A stretch of DNA of 64,000 bases from Paraphoma chrysanthemicola (GCA_020744225.1 JAGMWG010000003.1:1364001-1428000), one strand, 5' to 3'. Counted from the first letter of the stretch, positions 11,715 to 23,146 are shown. Notes: a model not told the origin generated them from the sequence alone. Numbers and translations are program-made.

Positions 11715-12208
11715 GTTCGGAGGTATTGATGACGGCGGAAGATGATCGTTAGTTTCGTAACAGCAACAGCACTCGTTACTTAATCCATGCGTGTCCAATT
11801 TTACCGCTATTCGAATTTTGGTTTGGGTTTCCCGAATAGCTCGCTACTCTCTAGGTGCTTGTCTTTCGGCTAAGATTGTTGACAAATTTGTGTTTTCCAT
11901 ATTCCCAACGAATTGATGTTGTGTACACCAATTCACAGATGCCGGAACACAACCACGGCGATCATCCGGAAAAAATGAACCTTGTCGCAACAGGGTCCAC
12001 TTACCCCACACCGAACACTTTGGCTTGCCAAAAGTAGCAGCTCGGAGGCCTCTCGCCCGCCATGATGTCAACCGTTGCAACGCACGAGCGATGCTTACGC
12101 TTCTCGGACCGGAGCGTCGGTGGTGCGTACTTAAGCCTTGAAGTGCCGGATCACCAGTCTTAGGTGAGCTTAATCCTGGAAATCGGTGCTTCCACCTGAG
12201 ATCAAACC
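11715..12208. other. Intergenic region before the GH5 gene
   Basis: No coding frame supported. It contains the 3' end of the FrnE-like gene and the promoter of the mannanase-type gene. Confidence 0.45.
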
Positions 12209-13793
12209 ATGATGCGTACAGTTCAGCTACTCGGATTTGCGGCACTGGCCAGTAGCACTGTCGTGCCTAGGAGTGGCAGAGGAGGGCATGGTATCAAAGA
12301 AGATGACTTTGTTCATGTCAAGGGCCTAAGATTGTTCGATTCGAAAGGATTACACTACATCACCGGTACGGACACTTCATGAACCGAAACTTGAAGACTG
12401 ACAATTGCAAGGCATAAATTATTGGGCGTGTCTCAATCTCGCAGCAGATGAGTCTGTTGGTGGTAACTACTCGCGACTAGTTACGGAGCTGGACCAAATG
12501 GCAGCCAAGGGTATCAACCACTTACGCATCATGGCCTCTTCGGAAGGCGCACCGACGCCGCAACCCTTCAGAATGACCCCAGCTCTTATGGACGCTCCCG
12601 GAAAATATAACGAAGTTGTTTTCAAAGGCCTCGATATATGTCTCGATGAGATGTCAAAACGCGGGATGCGAGCGACCATGACACTAAACAGCGAGTGGCA
12701 ATGGAGTGGAGGTTTTGCGCAATACGTTTCGTGGGCACAAAACAACACTCTGATTCCGTATCCCTCATCCTGGAACCTCTCAGCACCTCCTCAGCGCGAA
12801 ACACCAGGCACCGGGTGGGGGAATTACACTACTCAAGGCATCGATGCTGCGCCGTATGATGAGTTCACGCAATATGCAAATTTGATTTACAACAATACTC
12901 AGGCAGAGGAATGGTATAAAGATCATATCAAAACCGTCATAAGCAGGCGCAACACAGTCAACGGTAAACTCTATACAGAAGATCCCGCCATTATGACTTG
13001 GCAATTGGCCAATGAACCTCAGCCATCTGACCCAAAGTACGGGCCGGAAGGCTTGTTCCTCGAGCCAAATCCAGATGACTTGCTCTTTCCGTGGGTCGAC
13101 CGCATCTCAAAGTACATTCGTTCCCTGGCTCCAAAGCAGCTAGTCAGCGTTGGCCTCGAAAGCAAACAAGGCGAGTACTATTTCAAGCAGGTTCACAACT
13201 TCTCAACCGTGGACTACGCCACCACTCATTGCTGGGTACAGAACTGGGGAATATACGACATGTACAATGCCAGTGCGGCAAATTTGCAAAAGGCACAGGA
13301 CTTTGCAAGAGCTTTCATGCAGAATTCGAGCCAATGGGGGGCTGACATCGGAAAGCCGGTGTTTTTGGAAGAATTCGGTATGGCGAGAGACAACTGGGAG
13401 AACGTGGACAAAGAATATCCGTACTTGAGCAGTGCTTCGACGTCGCACAAGGACGCCTACTTCCAGACCATCATCGGAACCGTCATGGATGAGTTCCGTA
13501 ATGGGGGTGCCTATGTAGGGACATCTCCATGGGCATATGGTGGCATATATAGGCCTGAGACACAGGTCGCCAATGAGTTTGGTAAGCGAGGACCAATAAT
13601 TGATTTTATACTAGATAATTTGCTAACCACGTCTGCCAATTTAGGTATGGTGTGGGCAGGCGACCCTCCTCATGAGAGCCCTGGATGGTATGATCTCTAC
13701 GATACCGACAAGGCCATGGATATCCTTCATGCGCAGCAACGAACTATAGGGAAGTGGATACAAAAGCATGGCAATAATACAACGGAGTCTTAG
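12209..13793 (+). CDS. Secreted GH5 endo-1,4-beta-mannanase-type glycoside hydrolase
   Basis: Retaining glycoside hydrolase predicted to cleave beta-mannan in plant cell walls, secreted. Exons 12209-12365, 12412-13581 and 13645-13793 give 491 residues. A leader (MMRTVQLLGFAALASSTVV) is followed by FVHVKGLRLFDSKG and YITGINYWACLNLA, the usual opening of fungal GH5 mannanases. The acid/base Glu lies in WQLANEPQ (about residue 254) and the nucleophile in FLEEFG (about residue 373). The last intron (63 bases, 13582-13644) is a multiple of three without a stop; I call it an intron because its removal restores ANEFGMVWAGDPPHESPGWY, a conserved C-terminal block. Mannanase is the best guess among GH5 specificities. 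Confidence 0.88.
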
Positions 13794-15224
13794 AGTATAG
13801 CGCGGAAATGCAACGGCATTCATGAGGACCTCTTTCCGATACTCTAGCGATAGATTAGGTGATTTCTCACATAGCAATCCGGTCTCGTAACCAATTTTTA
13901 ACACCTTCATCGCCCTCCAACTAACCTTTGCACTTTTGCGGCTTCTGTCATGTCACTCTCAAATGCAGAATATTTTTGCGATGCATTCGCCCCTTCAGAC
14001 TTTATTGGAGCATCGAAGCCTGGTCTTGTCATTCTTGCCAAAGTACTTGCGCACATTCTATAATCAGCGAAGTGACGCTGTAGACACCTTTACCTGGGCT
14101 AAACTTGCCACGCAACTACACCAAGTTGTGCTAGCGACGAACATCTCACAGCCCAAATGGCATGTATCTCACGGTGACATTCTCCACATTCGAAGACGCA
14201 TGCATGTGGTGACATGCTTGGAGTCTGGCTGTCGCAATATGTAGGGATGGAGTGTTTCGCGGATCGCACGTACCAGAAGAAAGTTCATCCATACCCTAAA
14301 CTCCTGCCGAACCAGTAGCCGAGCGATTGTTGGGGCGGAACGCATCTGATGTAAGTACCAGATCAAGGAGCAGTGAAAGGCAACCGTGGAACTTCTATGA
14401 TTATGCTTCTTTAAGTACTCACACTGCAGAACTTACATCATCTCGTATTCTCATTAAGACATTATGTTGCGACCTATCATATTGACGGCCTTCTTTCTCG
14501 ATCAGGCGACCGCCACCCCTTCGAAAGCCGTCAATGTCAAGTGGCCGAATCCTTCCCGAAGCAACTCATTGCGGTTCGTTGTCGCCAAGGGCCCATCAAT
14601 TTAGACAAGAGCTTCATTATATCTACCGGATCTGTCCTGTTGTATGATCGTAGCACCAATACGCCCTTTGACGCTGAGAGGGCCAATAAAGCTCTTTAAG
14701 CGGATAAGATGCGCGTAAACATTGATCTTATTGCTTAATCGATTGGTGCTTGTTTCCCACAATCTATCGTTCTCTAGACTGTTGTATCTCATGGCCCATC
14801 CGGGATTTGTTGTGGAGTGTTGCTTAACGAGGAACTTGGGATAGAAGAACAAAGTGTGCCATAGTTTCCGGTTTGGATCCAATACTGTTCTCGCGAACTC
14901 CCACACCTTCCCACTAATGCACAGTCGGTCCTGTGCTAATTTTGAGTTACCCAAAGCATAGGATCAGCGTTCAGCATATACGATTTCTATGCTGACTCAG
15001 CTCGTTGGCAGCGACTTAAACCCTGGCTGTTGCAGTAACGCGCATGCAATTTGTTCGAAATTGGAAGTAGATAAAAGGTCTGAGGAAGGAACGATTGTGG
15101 CTTGCAATTACTCACAAGGTGGGTCTCGGATTTAAACCATAGATCCGAATCACGACGAAGAACTTGTGTCACCACTTCATCAACCACTTTTTCAGGATCA
15201 TCCCATCTGCTCCTCACATTCTCC
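13794..15224. other. Gene-poor stretch of 1.4 kb
   Basis: Several short frames on both strands, none with recognisable motifs or consistent splice structure. A minus-strand frame at 14601-14954 is open for 117 codons but has no identifiable features. I see nothing supportable here. Confidence 0.4.
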
Positions 15225-16196
15225 ATGGCATCTGCAACTCGGCCGAGAATCCTACTTTTCGGTGCCGGGAGTGTAGGCACGGTTTACCTCTGGCTACTGT
15301 CCAAGGTCGCACACACCACCGCAGTGTGTCGCTCGAATTACGATGTTGCAAAGAAGGATGGCTTCATCATCAATTCCTCGATTTTTGGACAAGACATCCA
15401 TTTCAGGCCAGATATAGTCCGAGACTGTACAGAAGCGGCATCGAATGCTGGCGGATCACAATATGACTACATTGTCGTTTGCAGCAAAGCTATACCTGGA
15501 ACCGTGCCTCAATTGATAGCACCTGCTGTCACAGAGGGCAAGACGGCTATTGTGCTTGTACAGAATGGCGTGGGAATCGAACAGGAGTATAAAGACGCCT
15601 TCCCAAACAACCCAATCATTAGTGCAGTTGTGTACCTTCCAGCTACGCAGCGACCGGCTGGTGTCATCAGGCACGGAGAAGTTGAGAAGCTTCAGATTGG
15701 CGCATACCCGACATCCTCCTCTCCAGACATCGCAAAGTCCTTTGTATCGCTTATTCGTGCTGCCGGTGGCACGGCAGAGTTCTATGACGACGTGCAGCCT
15801 AAGCGTTGGTTCAAGCTTCTGATCAATGCATCCTGGAATCCCATATGCACTTTGTCTTTATCTAAAGACACTGCTATCCTAGAGGCTTGTGACGAGGCGA
15901 CTCCTGTATTGTTCGCTGTTATGATGGAAATTCGTGACATCGCGGAAGCTCATGGCTACATGTTAACGAAAGAGGAGGTCGAGTTTCAACTAGGAAGAGC
16001 GCAGGCGCGGATACCTATAAAAGCTGGGATAGAGCCTAGTATGCTGCAGGATGTTCAAGCGGGCCGGAGAATCGAAGTCGAAGCAATTGTAGGCAACCCG
16101 GTGAGGATGGGGAAATCTAAAGGAGTGAAGTGCGACAGACTGGAGATGCTATATGTGCTTGCGAAGGCACTCGACTTGCACCTTGGCAGAAGGTAA
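15225..16196 (+). CDS. Ketopantoate reductase-like (ApbA/PanE) oxidoreductase, copy 1
   Basis: NADP-dependent dehydrogenase of the PanE/ApbA family. One exon, 323 residues. The Rossmann motif LLFGAGSVGTVYLWLLS opens the protein. The family blocks YDYIVVCSKAIPGTVPQLI, TAIVLVQNGVGIEQ and KRWFKLLINASWNPIC (Lys and Asn positions of the PanE active site) follow, and the C-terminal domain ends RIEVEAIVGNPVRMG. The start at 15225 is chosen over 15102 because the upstream codons are not family-like. Many fungal genomes carry several such paralogs with unknown 2-oxo-acid substrates, so true ketopantoate reductase activity is not implied. A second paralog lies at 34477-35636. Confidence 0.87.
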   Translation: MASATRPRILLFGAGSVGTVYLWLLSKVAHTTAVCRSNYDVAKKDGFIINSSIFGQDIHFRPDIVRDCTEAASNAGGSQYDYIVVCSKAIPGTVPQLIAPAVTEGKTAIVLVQNGVGIEQEYKDAFPNNPIISAVVYLPATQRPAGVIRHGEVEKLQIGAYPTSSSPDIAKSFVSLIRAAGGTAEFYDDVQPKRWFKLLINASWNPICTLSLSKDTAILEACDEATPVLFAVMMEIRDIAEAHGYMLTKEEVEFQLGRAQARIPIKAGIEPSMLQDVQAGRRIEVEAIVGNPVRMGKSKGVKCDRLEMLYVLAKALDLHLGRR

Positions 16197-16697
16197 TCCG
16201 CGCACATATAGCATACCAGAAAAAAAGATTCAGCACACTGATGGGCGTACAAGTCTCCCGCTTCTTTCTGCTGCCTAATGTCTGCAAATCGGTCTACTTC
16301 ATGTCAACTTGTTTACACCGTTCCATACCTTTTCCTGTTCTAGCCAGCTCTGTTTGCTCTTGTTTGGTTATGTTTGTCGATACCATGATACGTCGCTGTC
16401 ACCTTCGTCACTGTTGCTATCGCAACGCCAAGCTTTGCACGCCCAACCGTGGACTCACCTTTTATCCTGCGCCTTTCCCCTACCATATACCAGCACGAGC
16501 TGTATACTGTCAGAATATCAACCCAGCCAACCTGAGCGCTCACAGCAGCCCCAATAAAATCTCTCAGACCTGCGACGTCTTGACTTGCTCACACTCGTGC
16601 CCTCACTAACGGCCCCGCTGCTGTCCCGGCCTCATCTCGACTTGTGTCCGCACGCACCTCGCAAAGCGCAACAAATCAGCTCACGCTCACCTCAAAC
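16197..16697. other. Upstream region of the 16.7 kb gene
   Basis: Pyrimidine-rich leader-like DNA with many short frames; no gene supported. A long 5' UTR or promoter is the likely content. Confidence 0.45.
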
Positions 16698-18311
16698 ATG
16701 CTTCTTGACTTGATCGGTATGATTTTCGCATATCTATGGCTCTTGATCCAGTGGCTTCTGGAAGCGGCGGTTCACATCAGCACCCATGCTATCCACAACA
16801 TCACGCTCCTCCCGTCTTACATTGGAGGTTCCGTCCTAGATGCTACAAGGAACTGGTACAACTTCTTCAGCTCCGACATCCCGTCTTTCTTGGCCACCTT
16901 CTACCACGCCGCCATCTGGTTCTTCAAAGCAGGCGCGAAATCATACGCTTACCTCGATGATATCTACACCGACTTCGCTGAGTATCTCTATGACGCCTTT
17001 GGAAGTCCTATCGACGACATCACGGAAGAAGACTGGAACTCCTTCTATCAATCAACGATAGTCTTCATAATCATTTTCTTCATCTGCCTCGCTCTTAAGT
17101 GGTATTGCGAACAAGAATATACCTCCACGCCGTTCCCAGAGTCGCCAATTGTCGAAGCTGAGCAAGGTCAACACAAGGGTAAGGCACATCACAAAGGCCA
17201 CGCAAACAATTCACCACCCCGTAATCAGCCGTCAACTCCTCGCTTAGCACCGAAACAATACGCCGACCTACCTCCACATTTGAAACCCACTGGCTACTTC
17301 AGAACTCCCCAGCCCGATCTCCCCTTCACTCGCACTATACACACCGCAGAAAGGTTTCTCAACGATGGGAGCCGCCGCATCAAGCTTTACGGTGCCTGGC
17401 GCTCGGTCTCCAGGCAGCCTACAGAGGAAGAAGAACGCACGATCGAACAGTCCATCAAGGAGGCGGCTCGGCTCCAGCACCATACCATTGGAAAATTGCA
17501 GCATGTTGAACCATTGGAGAACTCCACGCCTCCACATATGCGTATAGAGATTGTGTCATCGCCCCCCGAGCATAGACAGCCTGCTCAAGCACGACCTGTC
17601 GCCAATCACGTGCGCTCGCTGGCAGACATTCCAAGCGTACCATCACCACTGATTCACACCAACACCCCGCGTGCCGGCATTATTTCTCAACAAGTTCGAG
17701 CCGAAAACCAAACCTATCATGAAAACTCGTCCCACCTGACATCGGCTGAAGATGTTATTGGACATCTCCACGAAAAGTCAGACGCGCTTTCTTTCGCCAT
17801 TGGTGAATTCCTTAGGCATATCAAGATGGGCTCATCAGAGTATGAGCCACATAGGGATTACATCAAGCAATCAATCACGGAGGCATTTGAGCTTCTGAGT
17901 GAGCATTTGACAGGTCGCATGCCTGGTCAGCTGGCTGAGCGATTCCAGTGGACGGCACTTGTTATTGCCTTCTGGTTTGAGGTGCAGCCCCTTGGGTACA
18001 TGTTCTTCAACCATAGCAACCCCATGGTGGGTGATGTAGTGCGATTGGTGGGAGGCTTTGGGTGGTGCCTGGGTATAGAGTTTGAGGATCCAAATATGAG
18101 CATTCCTGCGCCGCCGGCTCAACCCACTGAGGCCGTCCAGGCCCCTCCAAAGCCGACCCCTCAGCCCGCCCAAGCTTCCTCGCAGCCTCCCGGCAACGTT
18201 TTCGGTTACCAGCCACTACCTGTGCGGCAATCGGGCAGGTCCGCGGCTTCTCGTTCTTCGGCCGCGAGGTCGGGTTCGAGAGCTGCGGCCGGCCGGTCGA
18301 AGAGCCGTTGA
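16698..18311 (+). CDS. Unrecognised multi-pass membrane protein with disordered tail
   Basis: Intronless frame, 537 residues from the ATG at 16698 (a frame ATG at 16644 adds 18 polar residues ahead of the first hydrophobic segment). Seen: a hydrophobic N-terminus (MLLDLIGMIFAYLWLLIQWL), a second hydrophobic region near residues 60-85 and a strong span YQSTIVFIIIFFICLALKWY near residue 120. A Pro/His/Gln-rich linker follows, then a predicted folded helical domain (about residues 350-470, including HLHEKSDALSFAIGEFLRHI and ERFQWTALVIAFWFEVQPLG), and a C-terminus of Pro/Ala/Gln then Ser/Arg/Ala repeats. No family recognised. It is tail to tail with the gene at 18602-19885. Confidence 0.7.
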   Translation: MLLDLIGMIFAYLWLLIQWLLEAAVHISTHAIHNITLLPSYIGGSVLDATRNWYNFFSSDIPSFLATFYHAAIWFFKAGAKSYAYLDDIYTDFAEYLYDAFGSPIDDITEEDWNSFYQSTIVFIIIFFICLALKWYCEQEYTSTPFPESPIVEAEQGQHKGKAHHKGHANNSPPRNQPSTPRLAPKQYADLPPHLKPTGYFRTPQPDLPFTRTIHTAERFLNDGSRRIKLYGAWRSVSRQPTEEEERTIEQSIKEAARLQHHTIGKLQHVEPLENSTPPHMRIEIVSSPPEHRQPAQARPVANHVRSLADIPSVPSPLIHTNTPRAGIISQQVRAENQTYHENSSHLTSAEDVIGHLHEKSDALSFAIGEFLRHIKMGSSEYEPHRDYIKQSITEAFELLSEHLTGRMPGQLAERFQWTALVIAFWFEVQPLGYMFFNHSNPMVGDVVRLVGGFGWCLGIEFEDPNMSIPAPPAQPTEAVQAPPKPTPQPAQASSQPPGNVFGYQPLPVRQSGRSAASRSSAARSGSRAAAGRSKSR

Positions 18312-18601
18312 GCGAAGCTTGGGTGGGCCTGCAGGGTGTCAGGTGGAGGAACGACATCCTTTCTCGTAGCGAACCTTGTTGTTGTCTCCACGAGACGATG
18401 TCAGACCGCTGATAAGGTCAGAAGAGTGCCTTGAAGGACGACGCATCACTTGCGTCGTTTTTGTAGATTTTTTGTATGTATTTGAATAGACCTGAAAACG
18501 CATGTGTGACTTTGTAGGTCTGTCTACATAAGTCAAGGAAAGGAAATGACTGGATGAAGACACTTTTGTAATAAGCAGGGAAAAGTCAATGAAAGCAATG
18601 T

Positions 18602-19885
18602 TCAGACAGCAATAGCAGCAGAAGGACCCATATCGAAACTCTCTGACATTCTCCTCAGCGTAACTGGAACCGGAGCTTTTATGGCCTCGTTTACCATGGG
18701 CGAGTAGAGCGGGTCGAGACTTTCCCTTCATTTGCGTTAGTACTTCCGTTGTGAAGTGATAGAACGGTTGACTTACAACTGCAACAAGTCCTCCGCCGCG
18801 CTACTTTGCTTGCTCTTGTCCATTTGTTCGAAAGCAAAGTAGTCATCACTGTCCTTGAATGGACTCAACAGATCCCCATCGCCTCTTCCTGAGTCCGTCG
18901 CAGGCGTGGGTGGGATTGTAGTCAGGACGGTATGCGGATGGTCGCCGAACGTGGACATCTTAGTCGGGCACGCGGCGCTCATGCTTGCGCGAAAACCTCG
19001 TGGGTTTGCTTCTGGTACAGGGATGGCGATAGAACCCGTACGCGCGGTTTTGGCAACGGGCGGCGGTTGCATTTGTCCGTGGCTGAGAGCACGCTTGATG
19101 AACGAGAATGCAGAGGCTGTGCTCGAGTTGCGGGAGCGAGTGCTAGCATTGCCACCTTGATCGGAACCTGAGGCAGATGAAACACTGAGGTTGCGGCCGA
19201 AGAAACCTTGCGTGGGGTTGTTGTTGTTATTATTATTGTTGTTGTTCATGAAGTTGGTGTTTGTGTTTGACGCAGCCATGAGACTGAAGATACCACGCAG
19301 AGCCGAGATGGCGGCGTCCACGGAGGACTGGATGATGTTCCAAGAGTACTCCAGGCGGATGAAATCATCAAGATTATCCTCAATCTGAGCCATTTCATTG
19401 ATGCACACAGACACTGCGTCAGCGACGATAGTAGTTCCGGTTATCCAAGCATTAGCAACTGCATCCTGGCAATGCACAGGCTGAGACTCGATGAAGTTGA
19501 TAGCAGAGTTGGCGGTCTTGTCGATGGCGTGGTCAGCCATGTCGCGTTGCTGGCAGACATCGACTCTCAATAGGGACTTTCTGCTTGCCAGCGAGCCGTC
19601 CATGGTATTCACAGCGGATTTTGCGCCATCATAGACTGCCTTGAAAGCATCTTGGTGGACATAGGCGATTCCGGCATTTAGATTGTCGAGAGTCGAGAGG
19701 ACGGAATCAGCATTGTCGCCGAGGGCAGAATATAGGAGCGCAACGTGGTCAGTGCCCTCTATGAGCGCATGTGCTTGAAGGGTTTTGAAGAAGCTGAAGT
19801 CATTTGTGCGACGAGCGGCATGCAGATTATGCCTGACCAGAGCGATTCTCTGTGTCCAATGAAGTTTTGGATTTGTGTCGGACAT
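18602..19885 (-). CDS. Unrecognised helical protein with poly-Asn tract
   Basis: Minus-strand exons 19885-18777 and 18725-18602, 410 residues. The intron (18726-18776) was added because its removal carries the frame past a TAA that overlaps the donor (TTGTAAGT) into 41 more protein-like codons ending in a normal stop. Residues 1-205 are predicted helical (HWTQRIALVRHNLHAARRTN at the start). A run of ten Asn codons follows at about residue 215 (plus-strand 19217-19250), then a Ser/Pro-rich disordered region with RxxS-type sites and an acidic stretch. No family recognised. The poly-Asn tract sits on a mixed ATT/GTT repeat and could vary in length. Confidence 0.7.
19217..19250. repeat. Trinucleotide repeat encoding poly-Asn
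   Basis: On the plus strand mixed GTT and ATT units, read as AAC/AAT codons on the minus strand inside the gene at 18602-19885. The mixed codons suggest the tract is older or selected rather than a fresh slippage product. Confidence 0.85.
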
Positions 19886-21520
19886 CGTTGCGTTTGATAA
19901 TGCTGGGAGCGTAGTGTTCCACTAGCACTATGAAGGAGTAATGTGAAGATTGTAGAATTGGTGTCAATGATGGAAGTCGACATGCGTATATAAACGTACT
20001 ACATCATTTATACGATCCCATGTCTATGTATAACATACCATGCGATGATCGTCGATCGTGGCAGCGCCACTGAGTCCTGATACTTGAAGGCAGATCTCTA
20101 CGTAAAGCAATGATTGATAGACAAACAAGCAGTCGGAGAGACACGTTGATTATCGAGCGAGCACACGGGTCCTGTACCACGACGAGGGAGCGTCAGGGTA
20201 GTTTCCTGGGATCATTAGTCCGCTCCAATGAGGACCACGATAGTAATAGCGTTGAGCAGCCAAGACATGCGCCGGATACAGAAGCGATACGTCCAGTCGG
20301 TAGTACCCGATCCAGAACATTGTCTCGGTTCTCCAATGACACGTTAAGTTCTGGCCCTGCATAGGGCTGAGACATCTGGGGTCTAGTCCTGTGTGACATG
20401 GGCGACTGACTAAAGCAGGGAGTATCTGGGGAATGTGACGTTGACTTCGACTTAGGACTCTCCAAACATTGCACATCATCATACGATTGAAATGACCCTG
20501 TTCTTGAACCACTGAACTGGAACATGGGCGCTTTCGTACTTTTCGACGTCACTGTTCCGGAGGTATCGATAACGTTGATCTCCAAACTCGTTACGACGAA
20601 TGTTCTGCTCGGTGTTGACTCGCGTCAGCTTTCTGTCATACTCAGACATGGTTGCAGGCGCAACTGAGGACACGCATGTGGTCTCTGTAGTGTCTACAAC
20701 AGCACTAGTGACAATGGTTGGCTACTACCCAGCAGAGTGCCGTGCGAGTTTCAGAAGGACATTGCTTGGCGCCTCGAGGGCAGTACGCAGTCGTTGCAAT
20801 GTTGTCGGCGTAGAAGCTTGACGATGTAGAAAAAGGATCGACAAAGAGTATAGCGCCGCATCAGCAGTTTGTCAGTGTGTAAACTGATGGATTGATTCAA
20901 TCTTACTTCGATCCGAGGCCCGACTGACACAGGAGGAGACTTCATCATGGCGCACGCTCATTCGATACTGCTCCCATCCGAACACGGGCCGACCCTCACA
21001 CCAACCACTTTCATCCTCAGCCGCCACCGTCATCCCAGGTGACCCTCTCGCTCTGCAGAGTTTTCGACGTTAACGGCACTCGGAAACGAGCGTGCCATGC
21101 GGAAATATCGCGTTGCATCGCGCATAGCCGTCGCTTGTAGCCTCACGCGCACTAACGTGCGCAGCTACCGCCGCTAGCCGCCAAAAACCCTGCCTAAAAT
21201 TTTCCATCGTCACCCAACACAGGTGTGATCGCGCACCAGCACTCCCACCCGTTCGGCAAACACGATGCTGTTGCCCGCCCAAGTGGACCGCGATGGGACC
21301 ACGATGAAAATTTGTTGGTCCATGAGCTTTCCAGAGCGTGGAGGTTCCCGACGGCTCGTCGCCAGATAGCACTATGGAGTCGTGCGAGATAGCTCCACAT
21401 CATTCCGTGAAGCCCATTAAATATCCCCTGATGTCCTTACCCTTGGATGTTCGATATCCGTGACATTCATCAACCACTACAACCTACCAATCAGCGTCAT
21501 TTGTCTATCACACCATCGGT
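19886..21520. other. Intergenic stretch with one doubtful small gene
   Basis: Apart from the weak candidate at 20150-20649, nothing is supported. The right 150 bases are the permease promoter and include an AT-rich ATTAAATATC element near 21417, about 100 bases before the start codon. Confidence 0.4.
20150..20649 (-). CDS. Doubtful two-exon small gene
   Basis: A minus-strand frame from ATG at 20649 gives 55 polar, charged residues, then a plausible 59-base intron (20426-20484, donor GTATGA, acceptor CCCCAG). The continuation in phase is open to a stop at 20150, but its composition is less protein-like than the alternative frame that ends at 20193. No family recognised. Reported only because the first exon has a good composition and a well-formed intron. 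Confidence 0.2.
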
Positions 21521-23146
21521 ATGGCAACTGCTGCAGAGGGCGTCCTTCCCAAGGGCGACTACCATTCCGACAAGTCAGTTCCACATTCATCGAGCGATGT
21601 TGAGAAGCAAACCGCCGCCCCAGAGGAGGGACTGCAAAGGAATCTTTCGTCCAGACATTTGCAATTTGTTGCTATCGGCGGAACAGTCGGCACAGGCGTG
21701 TTTATTGCCAGCGGTGGCTCGATTGCGACAGCTGGCCCTGCTGGTGCACTCCTAGCCTACGTCTTTGTGGGCACGCTCGTCTACGCCGTCATGAACTCGC
21801 TGGCCGAAATGGCGACCTATCTTCCTATTTCTGGTGCCTTCACACAATACGCTGCCCGCTTTGTGGACCCCTCGCTTGGCTTTTCCATGGGATGGATCTA
21901 CTGGTTTTCCTGGTCCATAACTTATGCTCTTGAGCTGACTGCGGCTGGCCTGATCGTCCAATGGTGGAATGCAGATCTCAGCATCGGCATCTTCATAACC
22001 ATTTTCTGGATTCCTATCACGGCAGTCAACTTCCTTCCAGTCGACGTTTTTGGCGAGTTCGAATTTTGGTTTGCTTCGATCAAGGTCGTCGCTTTGTTAG
22101 GATTCTGGATTTTCGCCATCATCATGAACACTGGAGGTGTTGGTGAACAAGGCTACATTGGCTTCAAATACTGGAACGAGCCAGGAGCGTTCGCTCCTTA
22201 CCTCGCAGAAGGACCCGTAGCGAAGTTTGTCGGCTTCTGGGCCGTGCTCATTCAGGCTGGCTTCGCTTATCAAGGCACCGAGCTTTGCGCCATTGGTGCT
22301 GGAGAGTCCGCCAACCCTCGCAAGACGATGCCTCAGGCAATCCGTCGAACCTTCTGGAGCATCTTCAGTCTGTTCGTCTTCACAATCTTCTTCATCGGAA
22401 TCCTGGTTCCATACAACAATGAACAAATCGCAGTTGGCGACACCAACGCCGGCTCCAGTCCTCTTGTCATTGCCATTCAGCTTGCTGGTGTCAGCGCACT
22501 CCCGGATATTATGAACGCCATCCTCCTGACTGTTGTGCTTTCAGCGGCCAGCTCAAATGTCTACTCGGGAAGCCGTATTCTCGTCGGACTTGCCGAAGAA
22601 CACTGCGGTCCTCAGTTCTTGAAGCGCACAACTAAGCGTGGTGTCCCATATTATGCGACTGCTGTCACGGCCGCCATGGGTCTTCTCGCGTATATGAACC
22701 TTTCCTCCAACGGTGGCGAAGCTTTCAACTGGCTGCTCAACATCATTTCTGTCGCCGGCTTTATTGCCTGGAGCTGTATTTGCATCTGCCACGTCGCTTT
22801 CATCCGTGCGCTGAAGGCACAAAACATGGATCGCGATACTCTGCCCTTTAAGAGCTGGGGCGGCAAAGGCCTCGCCATCTACGGCCTCACCTTCTGTAGC
22901 ATCATTACCATCACCCAGGGATTCACCGCCTTTGTCCCATGGAGTGTTGAGGATTTCTTCATCAGCTACATTAGCTTGATCCTCTTCGTCGTCCTTTATG
23001 TTGGCCACAAGATTGTGACACGGAGCAAGTTCATCGACCCAGCTAAGGCCGATTTGCTTAGCGGCAAGTTTGAGGAGGAGGTCTCGGAGACTTGGGAGGA
23101 GAGCAGCCGAAGCGGCTGGAAGAAGCTCTTCAACAAGATCTTCTAG
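21521..23146 (+). CDS. Amino-acid permease (APC superfamily, YAT type)
   Basis: Plasma-membrane proton symporter for amino acids; the exact substrate is not readable from sequence. Intronless, 541 residues, with a cytosolic N-terminus of about 45 residues, twelve predicted spans and a charged C-terminus. Diagnostic motifs: LSSRHLQFVAIGGTVGTGVF in span 1, GPAGALLAYVFVGTLVYAVM, the segment SLAEMATYLPISGAFTQYAA, and GTELCAIGAGESANPRKTMP after span 6. Length and motifs match fungal YAT-family permeases (Gap1/Lyp1/Dip5 relatives). Lys/Ser-rich ends may carry ubiquitin sites, as in yeast, but this is inference. Confidence 0.93.
   Translation: MATAAEGVLPKGDYHSDKSVPHSSSDVEKQTAAPEEGLQRNLSSRHLQFVAIGGTVGTGVFIASGGSIATAGPAGALLAYVFVGTLVYAVMNSLAEMATYLPISGAFTQYAARFVDPSLGFSMGWIYWFSWSITYALELTAAGLIVQWWNADLSIGIFITIFWIPITAVNFLPVDVFGEFEFWFASIKVVALLGFWIFAIIMNTGGVGEQGYIGFKYWNEPGAFAPYLAEGPVAKFVGFWAVLIQAGFAYQGTELCAIGAGESANPRKTMPQAIRRTFWSIFSLFVFTIFFIGILVPYNNEQIAVGDTNAGSSPLVIAIQLAGVSALPDIMNAILLTVVLSAASSNVYSGSRILVGLAEEHCGPQFLKRTTKRGVPYYATAVTAAMGLLAYMNLSSNGGEAFNWLLNIISVAGFIAWSCICICHVAFIRALKAQNMDRDTLPFKSWGGKGLAIYGLTFCSIITITQGFTAFVPWSVEDFFISYISLILFVVLYVGHKIVTRSKFIDPAKADLLSGKFEEEVSETWEESSRSGWKKLFNKIF

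Noticed and set aside
14601..14954. Minus-strand frame of 117 codons
   Set aside because: No motif, leader or splice structure, and isolated in a gene-poor stretch.
18339..18731. Minus-strand frame of 130 codons
   Set aside because: It overlaps the second exon of the poly-Asn gene in another frame, and the spliced reading gives the better composition.
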